Below are positions 32,954-41,919 of a stretch of 64,000 nucleotides of DNA, piece after piece. The notes under the pieces are model-generated. The model ran no database searches, was not told the origin of the DNA, and worked only from the letters and a program-made list of their open reading frames with translations. This stretch comes from Metarhizobium sp017305935 (GTDB taxonomy: Bacteria > Pseudomonadota > Alphaproteobacteria > Rhizobiales > Rhizobiaceae), in assembly GCF_029601685.1 (NCBI RefSeq), contig NZ_JARRIR010000005.1:1-64000 (forward strand). Reading direction: 5' to 3'. Positions within the stretch are counted from its first letter, which is position 1, and each line of letters starts with the position of its first letter. The position numbers were made by a program, and so were the translations under genes.

Positions 32954-33097
32954 CCGGCACGGAATTCGGGGTATTTCCCGTCGACCCGCAATCAAGGACA
33001 TGCGAACCCGCCACGCCCCGCAAGGGACAGGTCTTGAGGCTTTGACCGAAGGAACCGGCGCTCTGGCTGTTTCAGAAGAACTGAAAAGGTTGAACCC

Positions 33098-33610
33098 ATG
33101 AACATCATTCAGCAGCTCGAGGCCGAACAGGCCGCCAAGATCGAAGCCCAGCGCAAGCTTCCGGAATTCTCCGCCGGCGATACGCTCCGCGTCAACGTCA
33201 AGGTCGTCGAAGGCACCCGTACCCGCGTTCAGGCCTATGAAGGCGTCTGCATCGCCCGTTCCGGCGGCGGCATCAACGAGAGCTTCACCGTTCGCAAGAT
33301 CTCCTACGGCGAAGGTGTCGAGCGCGTATTCCCGATCTACTCGCCGCTCGTCGAAAGCGTCGAAGTCGTCCGTCGCGGCAAGGTCCGTCGCGCCAAGCTG
33401 TACTACCTGCGCGACCGTCGCGGCAAGTCGGCCCGTATCGTCGAAGACACCGGCGTTCGCGCCCGCAAGCTCAACGATGCCGAGCGCGCCGCTGCTGCCC
33501 AGGAAAAGGCTCGCCTCGAAGCCGAGAAGGTTGCCGCCGCACAGGCTCTGGCCGCTGAAAAGGCCGCTGCGGAAGCCGCTGCCGCCGCAGAAGCAGCCAA
33601 GAGCGAATAA
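33098..33610 (+). CDS. rplS: 50S ribosomal protein L19
   Basis: The 170-residue protein has the bL19 core (FSAGDTLRVNVKVVEGTRTRVQAYEGVCIAR, then RSPLVESVEVVRRGKVRRAKLYYLRDRRGK-like sequence). A long alanine/glutamate tail (about 125-170) extends beyond the usual 115-residue length, as in other rhizobia. It sits at the subunit interface of the 50S. It has its own promoter and terminator. Confidence 0.98.
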   Translation: MNIIQQLEAEQAAKIEAQRKLPEFSAGDTLRVNVKVVEGTRTRVQAYEGVCIARSGGGINESFTVRKISYGEGVERVFPIYSPLVESVEVVRRGKVRRAKLYYLRDRRGKSARIVEDTGVRARKLNDAERAAAAQEKARLEAEKVAAAQALAAEKAAAEAAAAAEAAKSE

Positions 33611-33634
33611 GCTTTTTCGCGCATGCATCTTTCG

Positions 33635-33663
33635 AAAGGCGGTCCCTCGGGACCGCCTTTTTT
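33635..33663 (+). terminator. Intrinsic terminator of rplS
   Basis: An 11-bp perfect stem (33635-33645 with 33650-33660) with a 4-nt loop runs into six consecutive T residues. It ends the ffh-rplS cluster. Confidence 0.9.
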
Positions 33664-33822
33664 GCTATGCGGCAAACAGGTTGAAAAGGAACGATTTTCT
33701 TTCCGAACGCAACGGCAGCGTTGCGGCGTTTCATATTTGCCGTAAAGGCGGTCGTCCCCGCCTTGCATCGCCCTCCAGAAGTATGTCACTTAATTCAACA
33801 AGCCACACTTCAGGAGAATTCC

Positions 33823-34620
33823 ATGACGTCCAGACGCTCGTTTCTCGCCGCCCTGACCGCCCTCGTGCTCGCCCCCGTCGCAAGCTTTGCCGCCAGCCTG
33901 CCGGATCTCGGCGGCCGCACGGTCGTCGTCGTCACCGAAAACGCCTATCCGCCGCTGCAATTCGTCGATCCCAAGACCGGCGAAGCCAAGGGCTGGGAAT
34001 ACGACGCGATGAACGAGATCGCCAAGCGCCTGAATTTCAAGGTCGAATACCAGAACACCTCCTGGGATGCGATGATCCAGGCCGTCTCCGACAATCAATA
34101 CAACATCGGCATGACCGGCATCACCATCAAGGACGAGCGCAAGGAGAAAGTCGATTTCTCCGATCCCTACATGCGTTCGGAGCAGTTCATGCTGGTGCGC
34201 GGCGACGAAAACCGCTTCACCGACGCAAAAACCTTCGGCGCCTTCAAGGACGGCCTGATCGGCGCCCAGCCGGGCACCTCGCCCTTCTACACCGCCGTCT
34301 ATTCGATCCTCGACGGCAATGAGCAGAACCCGCGCATCAAGCTGATGGAAACCTTCGGCGCCACCGTTCAGGCCCTCAAGGCCGGCGATGTCGACGTCGT
34401 GCTCACCGACAGCGTCGCCGCCCAGGGCTACGTCGATTCTTCGAATGGCGGCCTGAAGGTCATCGGCGGCCCGCTCGGCACCGAGGATTTCGGCTTCATC
34501 TTCCCCAAGGGCTCCGATCTGGTCGCGCCAGTGAATGCCGCGATCGCCGCCCTCAAGGCCGACGGCACGATCGACGCACTCAACAAGAAGTGGTTCCTCG
34601 ACTACAAGATGGGCCAATGA
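33823..34620 (+). CDS. Amino acid ABC transporter substrate-binding protein
   Basis: The 265-residue protein has a signal peptide (MTSRRSFLAALTALVLAPVASFA) and a family 3 solute-binding fold: VVVVTENAYPPLQFVDPKTGEAKGWEYDAMNEIAKRL, then NIGMTGITIKDERKEKVDFSDPYM. That pattern is typical for polar or basic amino acid binders such as glutamine or arginine; the ligand is not certain. The ATG follows CAGGAGAATTCC. A permease gene follows after a mosaic repeat; no ATPase gene is nearby. Confidence 0.92.
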   Translation: MTSRRSFLAALTALVLAPVASFAASLPDLGGRTVVVVTENAYPPLQFVDPKTGEAKGWEYDAMNEIAKRLNFKVEYQNTSWDAMIQAVSDNQYNIGMTGITIKDERKEKVDFSDPYMRSEQFMLVRGDENRFTDAKTFGAFKDGLIGAQPGTSPFYTAVYSILDGNEQNPRIKLMETFGATVQALKAGDVDVVLTDSVAAQGYVDSSNGGLKVIGGPLGTEDFGFIFPKGSDLVAPVNAAIAALKADGTIDALNKKWFLDYKMGQ

Positions 34621-34637
34621 GCCTTTCTGAGATGCCC

Positions 34638-34740
34638 GGAGCATTTCCAGGAAAAGCGGATACCGGTTTCCCCTCCGGAAATGCGAGAAAGCAAGGGATG
34701 AGCGCGCTTTCGCGTTTCGAAGAAGAGCCGAAACGCTCCA
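34638..34740 (+). repeat. Intergenic mosaic repeat within the amino-acid ABC unit
   Basis: About 103 bp: GGAGCATTTCCAGGAAAAGC at the left, then ACCGGTTTCCCCTCCGGAAATGCG, and a right arm ending CGAAACGCTCCA. It is the same family as the copies at 13083 and 13985. It separates the binding-protein gene from the permease gene and may shape their relative mRNA levels. Confidence 0.68.
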
Positions 34741-34759
34741 GTGCGAGAGCCGCCCGGTA

Positions 34760-35578
34760 ATGGCCTTGCAGACCCTTCCCGAGGGCGGCAGGGGCGGCTT
34801 TCCCTGGTGGCTCGCCGCGCTCGGCGCCATTGCGGTGGCGCTGGCCGCCGTCATCGCGTTGAATGATCTCTATACCCAAGTCTTCGTCACCATATCCAAG
34901 GGCATCGGCGTGACGGTTTTCGTCACGCTGGTCGCCTTTGCGCTGGCCATGATTCTCGGCCTCGCCATCGCCCTGCTCGGTCTGTCCGACGCCCGGGCGC
35001 TGCGGGAAATCGCCCGGTTCTACATCGAGGTGATCCGTGGCATTCCGATGCTGGTGCTGTTGTTCTATATCGCCTTCGTCGGCGCTCCCGGCTTCGTGGC
35101 GCTCTACAATGCGCTGATGAGCCCGGCCATCTCCGCCGGTCTGATCGAGGCGCTGCAGGTGCGCGACGTCTCCTTGATGTGGCGTGCGGTCTTCGCGCTG
35201 ACCATCGGCTATTCCGCCTTCATTGCCGAAATTTTTCGCGCCGGCATCCAGTCCGTCGACAAGGGCCAGATCGAGGCCGCCAAGGCGCTCGGCCTGACGC
35301 GCGTGCAGCGTTTCCGCCTCGTGGTGTTCCCGCAAGCGCTGAGGGTCGTCTTCCCGCCGCTGTCGAACGATTTCGTGGCGATGGTCAAGGATTCGTCGCT
35401 GGTCTCTGTGCTCGGCGTCGCCGACATCACCCAGATGGGCAAGGTCTACGCGTCCGGCTCGTTCCGCTTCTTCGAGACCTATTCCATCGTCGCCTATGTC
35501 TATCTGGTGCTGACCATCGGCCTGTCGCTTGCGCTTCGCGGTGTCGAGAAGCGCATGCGCCGGAAGTTCGTCAGATAA
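34760..35578 (+). CDS. Amino acid ABC transporter permease (HisM/GlnP type)
   Basis: The 272-residue membrane protein has about five or six helices and the family EAA loop (IQSVDKGQIEAAKALGLTRVQRFRLVVFPQALR) that docks the ATPase. VTVFVTLVAFALAMILGLAIALL and EVIRGIPMLVLLFYI are typical of polar amino acid permeases. It should pair with the binding protein upstream. The cognate ATPase must be encoded elsewhere or shared, since the next gene is on the other strand. Confidence 0.92.
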   Translation: MALQTLPEGGRGGFPWWLAALGAIAVALAAVIALNDLYTQVFVTISKGIGVTVFVTLVAFALAMILGLAIALLGLSDARALREIARFYIEVIRGIPMLVLLFYIAFVGAPGFVALYNALMSPAISAGLIEALQVRDVSLMWRAVFALTIGYSAFIAEIFRAGIQSVDKGQIEAAKALGLTRVQRFRLVVFPQALRVVFPPLSNDFVAMVKDSSLVSVLGVADITQMGKVYASGSFRFFETYSIVAYVYLVLTIGLSLALRGVEKRMRRKFVR

Positions 35579-35589
35579 ACAGCGCGCGT

Positions 35590-35766
35590 TTAGCGCTGGG
35601 CTTCCAAGGCCTTCAATGCCGTCTCGCCGAAAGCCTTGGCGGCCAGTTCGGTCGGATAGCCGCTCTGCATCGGATAGGTGACGCCGCGATAGACGAGCAC
35701 GAAGGCCCAGGTGCCGTTGCGCAGCAGGACGGTCTTGACGCTCGAAAGATTGGTGTTCAGCACCAT
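35590..35766 (-). CDS. Small hypothetical protein (58 residues)
   Basis: An ATG at 35766, preceded by AAGGA, opens a 58-codon frame ending in TAA at 35590. The peptide starts MVLNTNLSSVKTVLLRNGTW, has a beta-like WAFVLVYRGVTYPM centre and a helical end (LAAKAFGETALKALEAQR). Codon use resembles its neighbours. It starts 24 bp after the META-MliC gene stop and may share its transcript. I do not recognise a family. Confidence 0.55.
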   Translation of the reverse strand: MVLNTNLSSVKTVLLRNGTWAFVLVYRGVTYPMQSGYPTELAAKAFGETALKALEAQR

Positions 35767-35790
35767 GGAAATAGTCCTTTTCGTTTTGAT

Positions 35791-36489
35791 TCAGGGCGCC
35801 GGGCGGCAGGTGACACCATCGGCGTCGTCGCCGCGATAGAGATCGTAGAGCGTCGCCTCGTCCCCCTTGGCCCACCAGATATAACGGCCGCCGGCATATT
35901 TCGCGCCGGAGCCGGAAAGCACATTGGCGGCGACGACGAAATCGTCGCCGATGGTCAGCCGGGCGATCGCCACCGGGCCGGCATTGATATATTCGACATC
36001 CACCGTCTTGTCGCCGCAGGCATAGCGCACCGTCTGCCGGTTGACGCCTTCGGCGCCGGGCACGCGGATGGTGACGTCCGCCTCCTGCGTCGGCGGCGAA
36101 AGCTTCAGCACCGGCTGGTTGTCGCGGGCGATCAGGATGGTGCGGCCGTCCGTCTTCCAGCTCAGCGCCCCGTTCAGCATGTTGAAGAACTGCGCCTCCT
36201 GTTCCATGGCGGCGGGAGCACATTTCATGCGCGTCGCGGCCGGCGGGGCGAAGCTGATCTTGTCCTTGTCGATCTGGAAGGCGCCGGAATAACGATTGCA
36301 GCCGGAATAGCCGGAAAATGTATTGTCCGGCTTGATCTCGATCATCGCCGGCGGCGTCGGCGTCTTGGTGGTGAAGCCGAGTAGCTCGACACGCCATTGC
36401 CCGACGAGATCGTAGGGCACCGGATCGGCGGCCAGCGCCACGCCGGACGAAAGCGCCATGACGGCAAGGGAAACGAATGTTTTCAGCAT
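35791..36489 (-). CDS. META domain and MliC domain exported protein
   Basis: The 232-residue protein has a signal peptide (MLKTFVSLAVMALSSGVALA). A META/HslJ-like domain follows (about 25-135), with FSGYSGCNRYSGAFQID and ATRMKCAP, typical of HslJ-like proteins. The C-terminal part (about 145-225) with VRYACGDKTVDVEYINAG and YIWWAKGDEATLYD matches MliC, the periplasmic inhibitor of C-type lysozyme. The combination suggests an envelope protein that protects against lysozyme. The ATG at 36489 has AGGGA upstream. Confidence 0.85.
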   Translation of the reverse strand: MLKTFVSLAVMALSSGVALAADPVPYDLVGQWRVELLGFTTKTPTPPAMIEIKPDNTFSGYSGCNRYSGAFQIDKDKISFAPPAATRMKCAPAAMEQEAQFFNMLNGALSWKTDGRTILIARDNQPVLKLSPPTQEADVTIRVPGAEGVNRQTVRYACGDKTVDVEYINAGPVAIARLTIGDDFVVAANVLSGSGAKYAGGRYIWWAKGDEATLYDLYRGDDADGVTCRPAP

Positions 36490-36655
36490 GGACAATCCCT
36501 ATGGACCGGAGATGACGCGGCCCCCATAACGGCAAAATGTGATCCGGTGAAGACGGCTAGCGAAGCAGCCGGCATGATGCAATCCCTTATCCGCTTGTTG
36601 TCAATTGCAATTCTCTGTAGAGCCATGCAAGACGACAAAAAATTGGGAAATCCGC

Positions 36656-37855
36656 ATGAAAGAGGCCGCGCCCACCAGACAGCGCCTGACCGTTCTCGGC
36701 TCGACCGGCTCCATCGGCGTCAACACGCTGGATGTGATCGGCCAGCTCGGCGGGCCGGAGCGCTTCGAGATGCTGGCGCTGACCGGAAACGGCAACATTC
36801 CGCTGCTGGCCGAACAGGCGAAACGCTGCCGCGCAAAACTCGCTGTCACCGCCGACGAGACGCGCCATGCGGAGCTGAAGGCGGCGCTGGCCGGCACCGG
36901 TATCGCCACGGCCGCCGGCCGCTCCGGCCTGATCGAGGCAGCGGAGATGGACGCCGGCTGGGTGATGGCCGCCATCGTCGGCACCGCCGGCCTTGCCCCC
37001 ACCATCGCCGCCGCCAAACGTGGTGCCGATATCGCGCTCGCCAACAAGGAATGCCTGGTCTCGGCCGGAGATCTCTTCGTCGAGGCGGTGAAGGCCGGCG
37101 GCGGCCGGCTGATCCCGGTCGACAGCGAGCATAGCGCCATCTTCCAGTCGCTGGAGGACGACCAGCGCCATGCGCTGGAGCGCATCGTCCTGACCGCCTC
37201 GGGCGGCCCGTTCCGCACCTGGACGCGCCAGCAGATGGCCGAGGTGACCGTCGCCATGGCCCGCGCCCATCCCAACTGGTCGATGGGGTTGAAGATCTCG
37301 GTCGGCAGCGCCTCTATGTTCAACAAGGCGCTGGAGATGATCGAGGCCAAGCATCTCTTCGACGTGACGCCGGAGCAGATCGAGGTGATCGTGCATCCGC
37401 AGTCGATCGTCCATTCCATGGTCGGCTATACCGACGGCTCGGTGCTCGCCCAGCTCGGCTGCCCGGACATGCGCACCGCCATCGGCTATGCCCTGACCTA
37501 CCCCAAGCGCCCGAAACTGAATGTCGAGCGGCTGGATTTCGCCAAACTCGCCCGCCTCGATTTCGAGGCCCCGGATGAAGTGCGTTTCCCGTCGCTGCGC
37601 CTTGCGCGGCTGGCCTTGACCCGCGGCGGCACGCAAGGCGCGGTGATGAACGCCGCCGAGGAAGGCGCGTTCCAGGCCTTCGTCGAGGAAAAGATCGGCT
37701 TCCTCGACATGGCCGAAATCGTGGAGGAGGTCATGGAAGCCATGACAGCCCACCCGCCTGCGGCCACGATGGAAGACGTCTTCGCCGCCGACACCGAAGC
37801 CCGCCGCCGCGCTGGCGAGATCGCCGGGCGGATTGCAGCATTCCGGAAACGCTAA
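36656..37855 (+). CDS. dxr: 1-deoxy-D-xylulose 5-phosphate reductoisomerase
   Basis: The 399-residue enzyme converts DXP to MEP with NADPH and a divalent metal, the committed step of the non-mevalonate isoprenoid pathway. The NADPH motif is VLGSTGSIGVNTLD. ALANKECLVSAGD and PVDSEHSAIFQ hold metal and substrate residues, and HPQSIVHSMVGYTDGSVLAQLG completes the active site. The ATG at 36656 follows GGGAAATCCGC; an upstream in-frame start is not supported. Its stop overlaps that of the opposing gene by four bases. Confidence 0.95.
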   Translation: MKEAAPTRQRLTVLGSTGSIGVNTLDVIGQLGGPERFEMLALTGNGNIPLLAEQAKRCRAKLAVTADETRHAELKAALAGTGIATAAGRSGLIEAAEMDAGWVMAAIVGTAGLAPTIAAAKRGADIALANKECLVSAGDLFVEAVKAGGGRLIPVDSEHSAIFQSLEDDQRHALERIVLTASGGPFRTWTRQQMAEVTVAMARAHPNWSMGLKISVGSASMFNKALEMIEAKHLFDVTPEQIEVIVHPQSIVHSMVGYTDGSVLAQLGCPDMRTAIGYALTYPKRPKLNVERLDFAKLARLDFEAPDEVRFPSLRLARLALTRGGTQGAVMNAAEEGAFQAFVEEKIGFLDMAEIVEEVMEAMTAHPPAATMEDVFAADTEARRRAGEIAGRIAAFRKR

Positions 37856-38865
37856 AGCGCCGCCTTCTCGCTGTCCTCGTCCAGCAAGAATTCCAGCATC
37901 AGCGTCCGCTGCAGGATCGAATGATTGTCGTCTGAGACGAGGATGACATGGGTGCGACCGTCCGCGTCCCTGAAAACGTCGATGCCTTCCATGTTGTCGA
38001 TCTGGAAGCGCGTATCGGCCCGCAGCAATTCTTCGCCGTCGACCACGGCGCCCGGGCGTATGTCGGCGGCGGCGAGCTGGCGGAGGCGCATGGCGACGCC
38101 GCTGGCCCAGGTGAAGCGCCGCTCCAGCAGCAAAAGGTCGCCGTCCGGCAGGAAGGCGGCGTCGGTGACGTCGAAACCGTCCTGCTTGCGCACCGTAAAC
38201 GCGCCCTTGATCCGGCCCTCGACGACCGCGGCAAGCAGATTGCCGGCGCTATCGACGCTCTTTTCCGAGACGATGACGGTGGAGCCGGCCAGCGGCGTCC
38301 CCTCCGGCGCGACAGCCATCGCCTCGATGCCGCCATTGGAGCGCAACGAGCGGCGCGGGATGATCAGCGGCACCGAACGGTGCGGCACGGCCTGCGGCAG
38401 GTCGGAAAGCGGATAGGCATCGATGCGATGATTGCGCTCGAAGCTGACCAGCACCTCGTCTCCGCGCAACGCCATGCCCTCGGCATCCATCTCCCATTTC
38501 GAGGCATCGGGATTGCCTTTCGCATCGCGCATCGGATCGATGGTGACATCGGACAGGCCGGTGAGCCGCCCCCCGCCATCGCGCTCCAGGTTGCCCTGCA
38601 GCCAGTGCGCGGTGTCGAAGATACCGATGAAACGTTGCCCGCCAGACAGGACACGCAGCGACGACCACGCACCGAACAGCGGATCGGAAGAGGATAGCTC
38701 GAGACCGCCGAGGAAGCGCAGGCGGCCGAATTGCACGGCATCTGAACCGACCTCGAATTGACGCAACGGCCGGGCCTTGATGATGGCGGGTGCAGCCGCG
38801 GCCGGCGCGATGCCGGCCATCAGGCCAGCGGCGAGCGCCAGGATGCGGAGAAAACCGGCCGCCAT
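37852..38865 (-). CDS. Esterase-like activity of phytase family protein
   Basis: The 337-residue protein has a signal peptide (about residues 1-24) and a six-bladed propeller-like region with LGGLELSSSDPLFGAWSSLRVL, EGMALRGDEVLVSFERNHRI and NMEGIDVFRDADGRTHVILVSDDN. These match the phytase-like (PF13449) family of exported proteins. Phosphoesterase activity is implied by the family name but not proven. It starts 11 bp after cobT on the same strand and is probably part of that transcript. Confidence 0.85.
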   Translation of the reverse strand: MAAGFLRILALAAGLMAGIAPAAAAPAIIKARPLRQFEVGSDAVQFGRLRFLGGLELSSSDPLFGAWSSLRVLSGGQRFIGIFDTAHWLQGNLERDGGGRLTGLSDVTIDPMRDAKGNPDASKWEMDAEGMALRGDEVLVSFERNHRIDAYPLSDLPQAVPHRSVPLIIPRRSLRSNGGIEAMAVAPEGTPLAGSTVIVSEKSVDSAGNLLAAVVEGRIKGAFTVRKQDGFDVTDAAFLPDGDLLLLERRFTWASGVAMRLRQLAAADIRPGAVVDGEELLRADTRFQIDNMEGIDVFRDADGRTHVILVSDDNHSILQRTLMLEFLLDEDSEKAAL

Positions 38866-38876
38866 CCGGGCGGGGC

Positions 38877-40778
38877 TCAGCCGGCGCGGCGCCCGCGCCC
38901 GGCGCGGGGATTGGCGGCCTGATCCTCGAACAGCGAGGCGAGCTGCTCGGTCATGGCGCCGGCCAGTTCGTCGGCATCGACGATGGTGACGGCGCGGCGA
39001 TAGTAGCGGGTAACGTCGTGGCCGATGCCGATCGCCAGCAGTTCCACCGGCGAGCGCGTCTCGATCTGCTCGATGACGGCGCGCAGATGGCGCTCCAGAT
39101 AATTGCCCGGATTGACCGACAGGGTCGAATCGTCAACCGGGGCGCCGTCCGAGATCATCATCAGGATCTTGCGCTGCTCGGAACGGTGGATCAGGCGGTT
39201 GTGCGCCCACATCAGCGCCTCGCCGTCGATGTTTTCCTTGAGCAGGCCTTCACGCATCATCAGGCCGAGATTGCGGCGCGCCCGCCGCCACGGCGCATCC
39301 GCCGACTTGTAGACGATGTGGCGCAGGTCGTTGAGTCGGCCGGGCGCCGCCGGCTTGCCGCTCGCCAGCCATTTTTCGCGCGACTGGCCGCCCTTCCACG
39401 CCTTGGTGGTGAAGCCGAGCAGCTCGACCTTGACGCCGCTGCGCTCCAGCGTCCGCGCCAGAATATCGGCGCAAGTGGCGGCAACCGTGATCGGCCGGCC
39501 GCGCATCGAGCCGGAATTGTCGATCAGCAGCGTCACGACGGTGTCGCGGAACTTGGTATCGCGCTCCATCTTGAAGGACAGCGGCTGCATCGGATCGATG
39601 ATCATGCGCGGCAGGCGCGCGGTATCGAGATAACCCTCTTCGAGATCGAAATCCCATGAGCGGTTCTGCTTGGCCATCAGGCGGCGCTGCAGGCGGTTGG
39701 CGAGGCGGCCGACCGCGCCCTGCAGATGCGCCAGCTGCTTGTCGAGGAAGGCGCGAAGACGGTCGAGTTCGGCCTCGTCGCACAGCTCCTCGGCGGTGAT
39801 CTCCTCGTCGAATTCCTCGGTGAAGACGCGGTAATCGACCTTCTCGTTGAAATCGTCGAAGGGGCTGGCCGGGCGGCGGCTCTCGCCGGGAGTTTCGGAA
39901 TCCTCGTCGGAATCGTCGGTCAGCTCCTCCTCGGAGATCTCGGCGCCGTCCATTTCGCCGTCATCCATCTGCTCCTGCGAGGCTTCGCTTTCCTCGGCGG
40001 GCGCGGCGTCGGAGCCGGCTTCTTCCTCGACGTTCTCGTCGCTCTGCTCGTCGCTGCGCGGCTGATCGTCGTCGTTCTCGCTGTCCTGGGAGTCCGGCTC
40101 GGTCTCCTCGTCGCCGAAATCCTCGGCCATGTCCATCGAGCTCAGCATGCCGCGCACCAGGCGCGCGAAGGATTGCTGGTCGTTCATGGCGCCGGCGAGA
40201 CGGTCGAGATCCTTGCCGGCCTTCTCCTCGATGAAATTGCGCCAGAGATCGAGCACCTTGCCGGCGCTTTCCGGCGGGCGCTCACCCGTCAGGCGTTCGC
40301 GCACCAGCATGGCCAGCGCCTCCTCGACGGGGGCGTCCTGGCGACGGTCGACGCCGGAGAAATTCGCCTTGGCGTATTTCTCGTAATGCATGGAGGACAG
40401 GTTGGCGGCAACGCCGGCCATGCGCTGCGCGCCAATCGATTCGACGCGCGCCTGCTCGACGGCGTCGAAGACAAGGCGAGCGTCGTTGCCCTGCGGCGCC
40501 ATGGCGGTGTGCAGCTTCTGGTCATGGCAGGCGATGCGCAGCGCCATGGAATCGCCGAGCCCGCGAGTGACCGCCAGCTCATGTGCCGTCGGGCGCTTCG
40601 ACAGTTCCGGCAGCCGCACGCGGTCACCGGCCATGCCCGGACGCTCGTTGGCGAAGGACACCTCGACATTGACCCGGCCGGCAACGGAACGGACGCAGCC
40701 GCCGATCGCCCGGCGCAGCGGCTCCATATCCACCGGCCCGCCGGATTTGCTCTTCGAATTATCGCCTCGACCTGCCAT
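38877..40778 (-). CDS. cobT: Aerobic cobaltochelatase subunit CobT
   Basis: The 633-residue protein, with CobN and CobS, inserts cobalt into hydrogenobyrinate a,c-diamide in the aerobic cobalamin pathway. A conserved N-terminal domain (1-215) is followed by a very acidic segment (217-300) and a von Willebrand A domain with the MIDAS motif D420-NSGS-M. It is the AAA+ partner-type subunit that binds CobS. Length is normal. It lies 49 bp after cobS on the minus strand. Confidence 0.96.
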   Translation of the reverse strand: MAGRGDNSKSKSGGPVDMEPLRRAIGGCVRSVAGRVNVEVSFANERPGMAGDRVRLPELSKRPTAHELAVTRGLGDSMALRIACHDQKLHTAMAPQGNDARLVFDAVEQARVESIGAQRMAGVAANLSSMHYEKYAKANFSGVDRRQDAPVEEALAMLVRERLTGERPPESAGKVLDLWRNFIEEKAGKDLDRLAGAMNDQQSFARLVRGMLSSMDMAEDFGDEETEPDSQDSENDDDQPRSDEQSDENVEEEAGSDAAPAEESEASQEQMDDGEMDGAEISEEELTDDSDEDSETPGESRRPASPFDDFNEKVDYRVFTEEFDEEITAEELCDEAELDRLRAFLDKQLAHLQGAVGRLANRLQRRLMAKQNRSWDFDLEEGYLDTARLPRMIIDPMQPLSFKMERDTKFRDTVVTLLIDNSGSMRGRPITVAATCADILARTLERSGVKVELLGFTTKAWKGGQSREKWLASGKPAAPGRLNDLRHIVYKSADAPWRRARRNLGLMMREGLLKENIDGEALMWAHNRLIHRSEQRKILMMISDGAPVDDSTLSVNPGNYLERHLRAVIEQIETRSPVELLAIGIGHDVTRYYRRAVTIVDADELAGAMTEQLASLFEDQAANPRAGRGRRAG

Positions 40779-40827
40779 GATCCGTCTTCATTCCCGAGCG
40801 CTCTTTCGAACGCCCCTACCTTGGTTT

Positions 40828-41811
40828 TTACGCGCTCAGAACGATGTTCGCGGCGCTTTCCTTGAGTTCGACGCCGAAGGCGCGCTGGTAATGCTCGGCC
40901 ACCAGCGCCCGCTCCAGCTCGTCGCACTTGTTGAGGAAGGTGACGCGGAAGGCCATGGCGACGTCGCCGAAGATGGCGGCGTTTTCCGCCCAGGTGATGA
41001 CGGTACGCGGGCTCATCACCGTCGACAGGTCGCCATTGACGAAGGCGGCGCGGGTGAGATCGGCAACGCGGACCATCTTCGACACGGCGTCCCGGCCGCC
41101 GGTGAAATTCTTCACCTTGGCGAGGACGATGTCGACTTCCTTGTCATGCGGCAGATAGTTCAGCGTGGTGACGATCGACCAGCGGTCCATCTGCGCCTGG
41201 TTGATCTGCTGCGTGCCATGATAGAGGCCGGTTGTGTCGCCGAGGCCGACCGTGTTGGCGGTGGCGAACAGGCGGAAGGCCGGATGCGGGCGGATGACAC
41301 GGCTCTGGTCGAGCAGGGTCAGGCGGCCCGACGATTCCAGCACACGCTGGATGACGAACATCACGTCCGGGCGGCCAGCATCGTATTCGTCGAAAACGAG
41401 CGCGACATTGTGCTGGTAGGCCCAGGGCAGGATGCCGTCCTTGAATTCGGTGACCTGCAGCCCGTCCTTGACGACGATGGCGTCCTTGCCGACCAGATCG
41501 ATACGGCTGACATGGCTGTCGAGGTTGACGCGCACGCAGGGCCAGTTGAGGCGGGCGGCGACCTGCTCGATATGCGTCGACTTGCCGGTGCCGTGGAAGC
41601 CGGAGACCATCACGCGGCGGTTATGGGCAAAACCGGCGAGAATGGCGAGCGTCGTGTCGCGGTCGAAGAGGTAATCCGGGTCGAGGTCGGGGACGTAGGG
41701 GTCGCCCTTCGAATAGGCCGGCACGCGGATGTCGGTGTCAATGCCGAAAACCTCCCGGACGGAAACGGTGGTGTCCGGCAGGTTCGAATAATCGAGTTCA
41801 GTCTTGCTCAT
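40828..41811 (-). CDS. cobS: Aerobic cobaltochelatase subunit CobS
   Basis: The 327-residue AAA+ ATPase forms hexameric rings that with CobT drive CobN-catalysed cobalt insertion. Walker A is G71-FHGTGKS-T79, Walker B is VALVFDEYDA, and ATANTVGLGDTTGLYHGT is the family motif with sensor 1. The ATG at 41811 has GGAGACAG upstream and gives MSKTELDYSN. A J-domain gene precedes it, the conserved rhizobial order. Confidence 0.96.
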   Translation of the reverse strand: MSKTELDYSNLPDTTVSVREVFGIDTDIRVPAYSKGDPYVPDLDPDYLFDRDTTLAILAGFAHNRRVMVSGFHGTGKSTHIEQVAARLNWPCVRVNLDSHVSRIDLVGKDAIVVKDGLQVTEFKDGILPWAYQHNVALVFDEYDAGRPDVMFVIQRVLESSGRLTLLDQSRVIRPHPAFRLFATANTVGLGDTTGLYHGTQQINQAQMDRWSIVTTLNYLPHDKEVDIVLAKVKNFTGGRDAVSKMVRVADLTRAAFVNGDLSTVMSPRTVITWAENAAIFGDVAMAFRVTFLNKCDELERALVAEHYQRAFGVELKESAANIVLSA

Positions 41812-41919
41812 TCTGTCTCCAAGGCGGGCGCTGCCGCCCGGCCGCATCGGTCGCTTGCATGTCTTAAACGGCGTCACGCGGCGGGATAAGGTCGGTGACG
41901 CAATGAACCTTTGTGTCCC

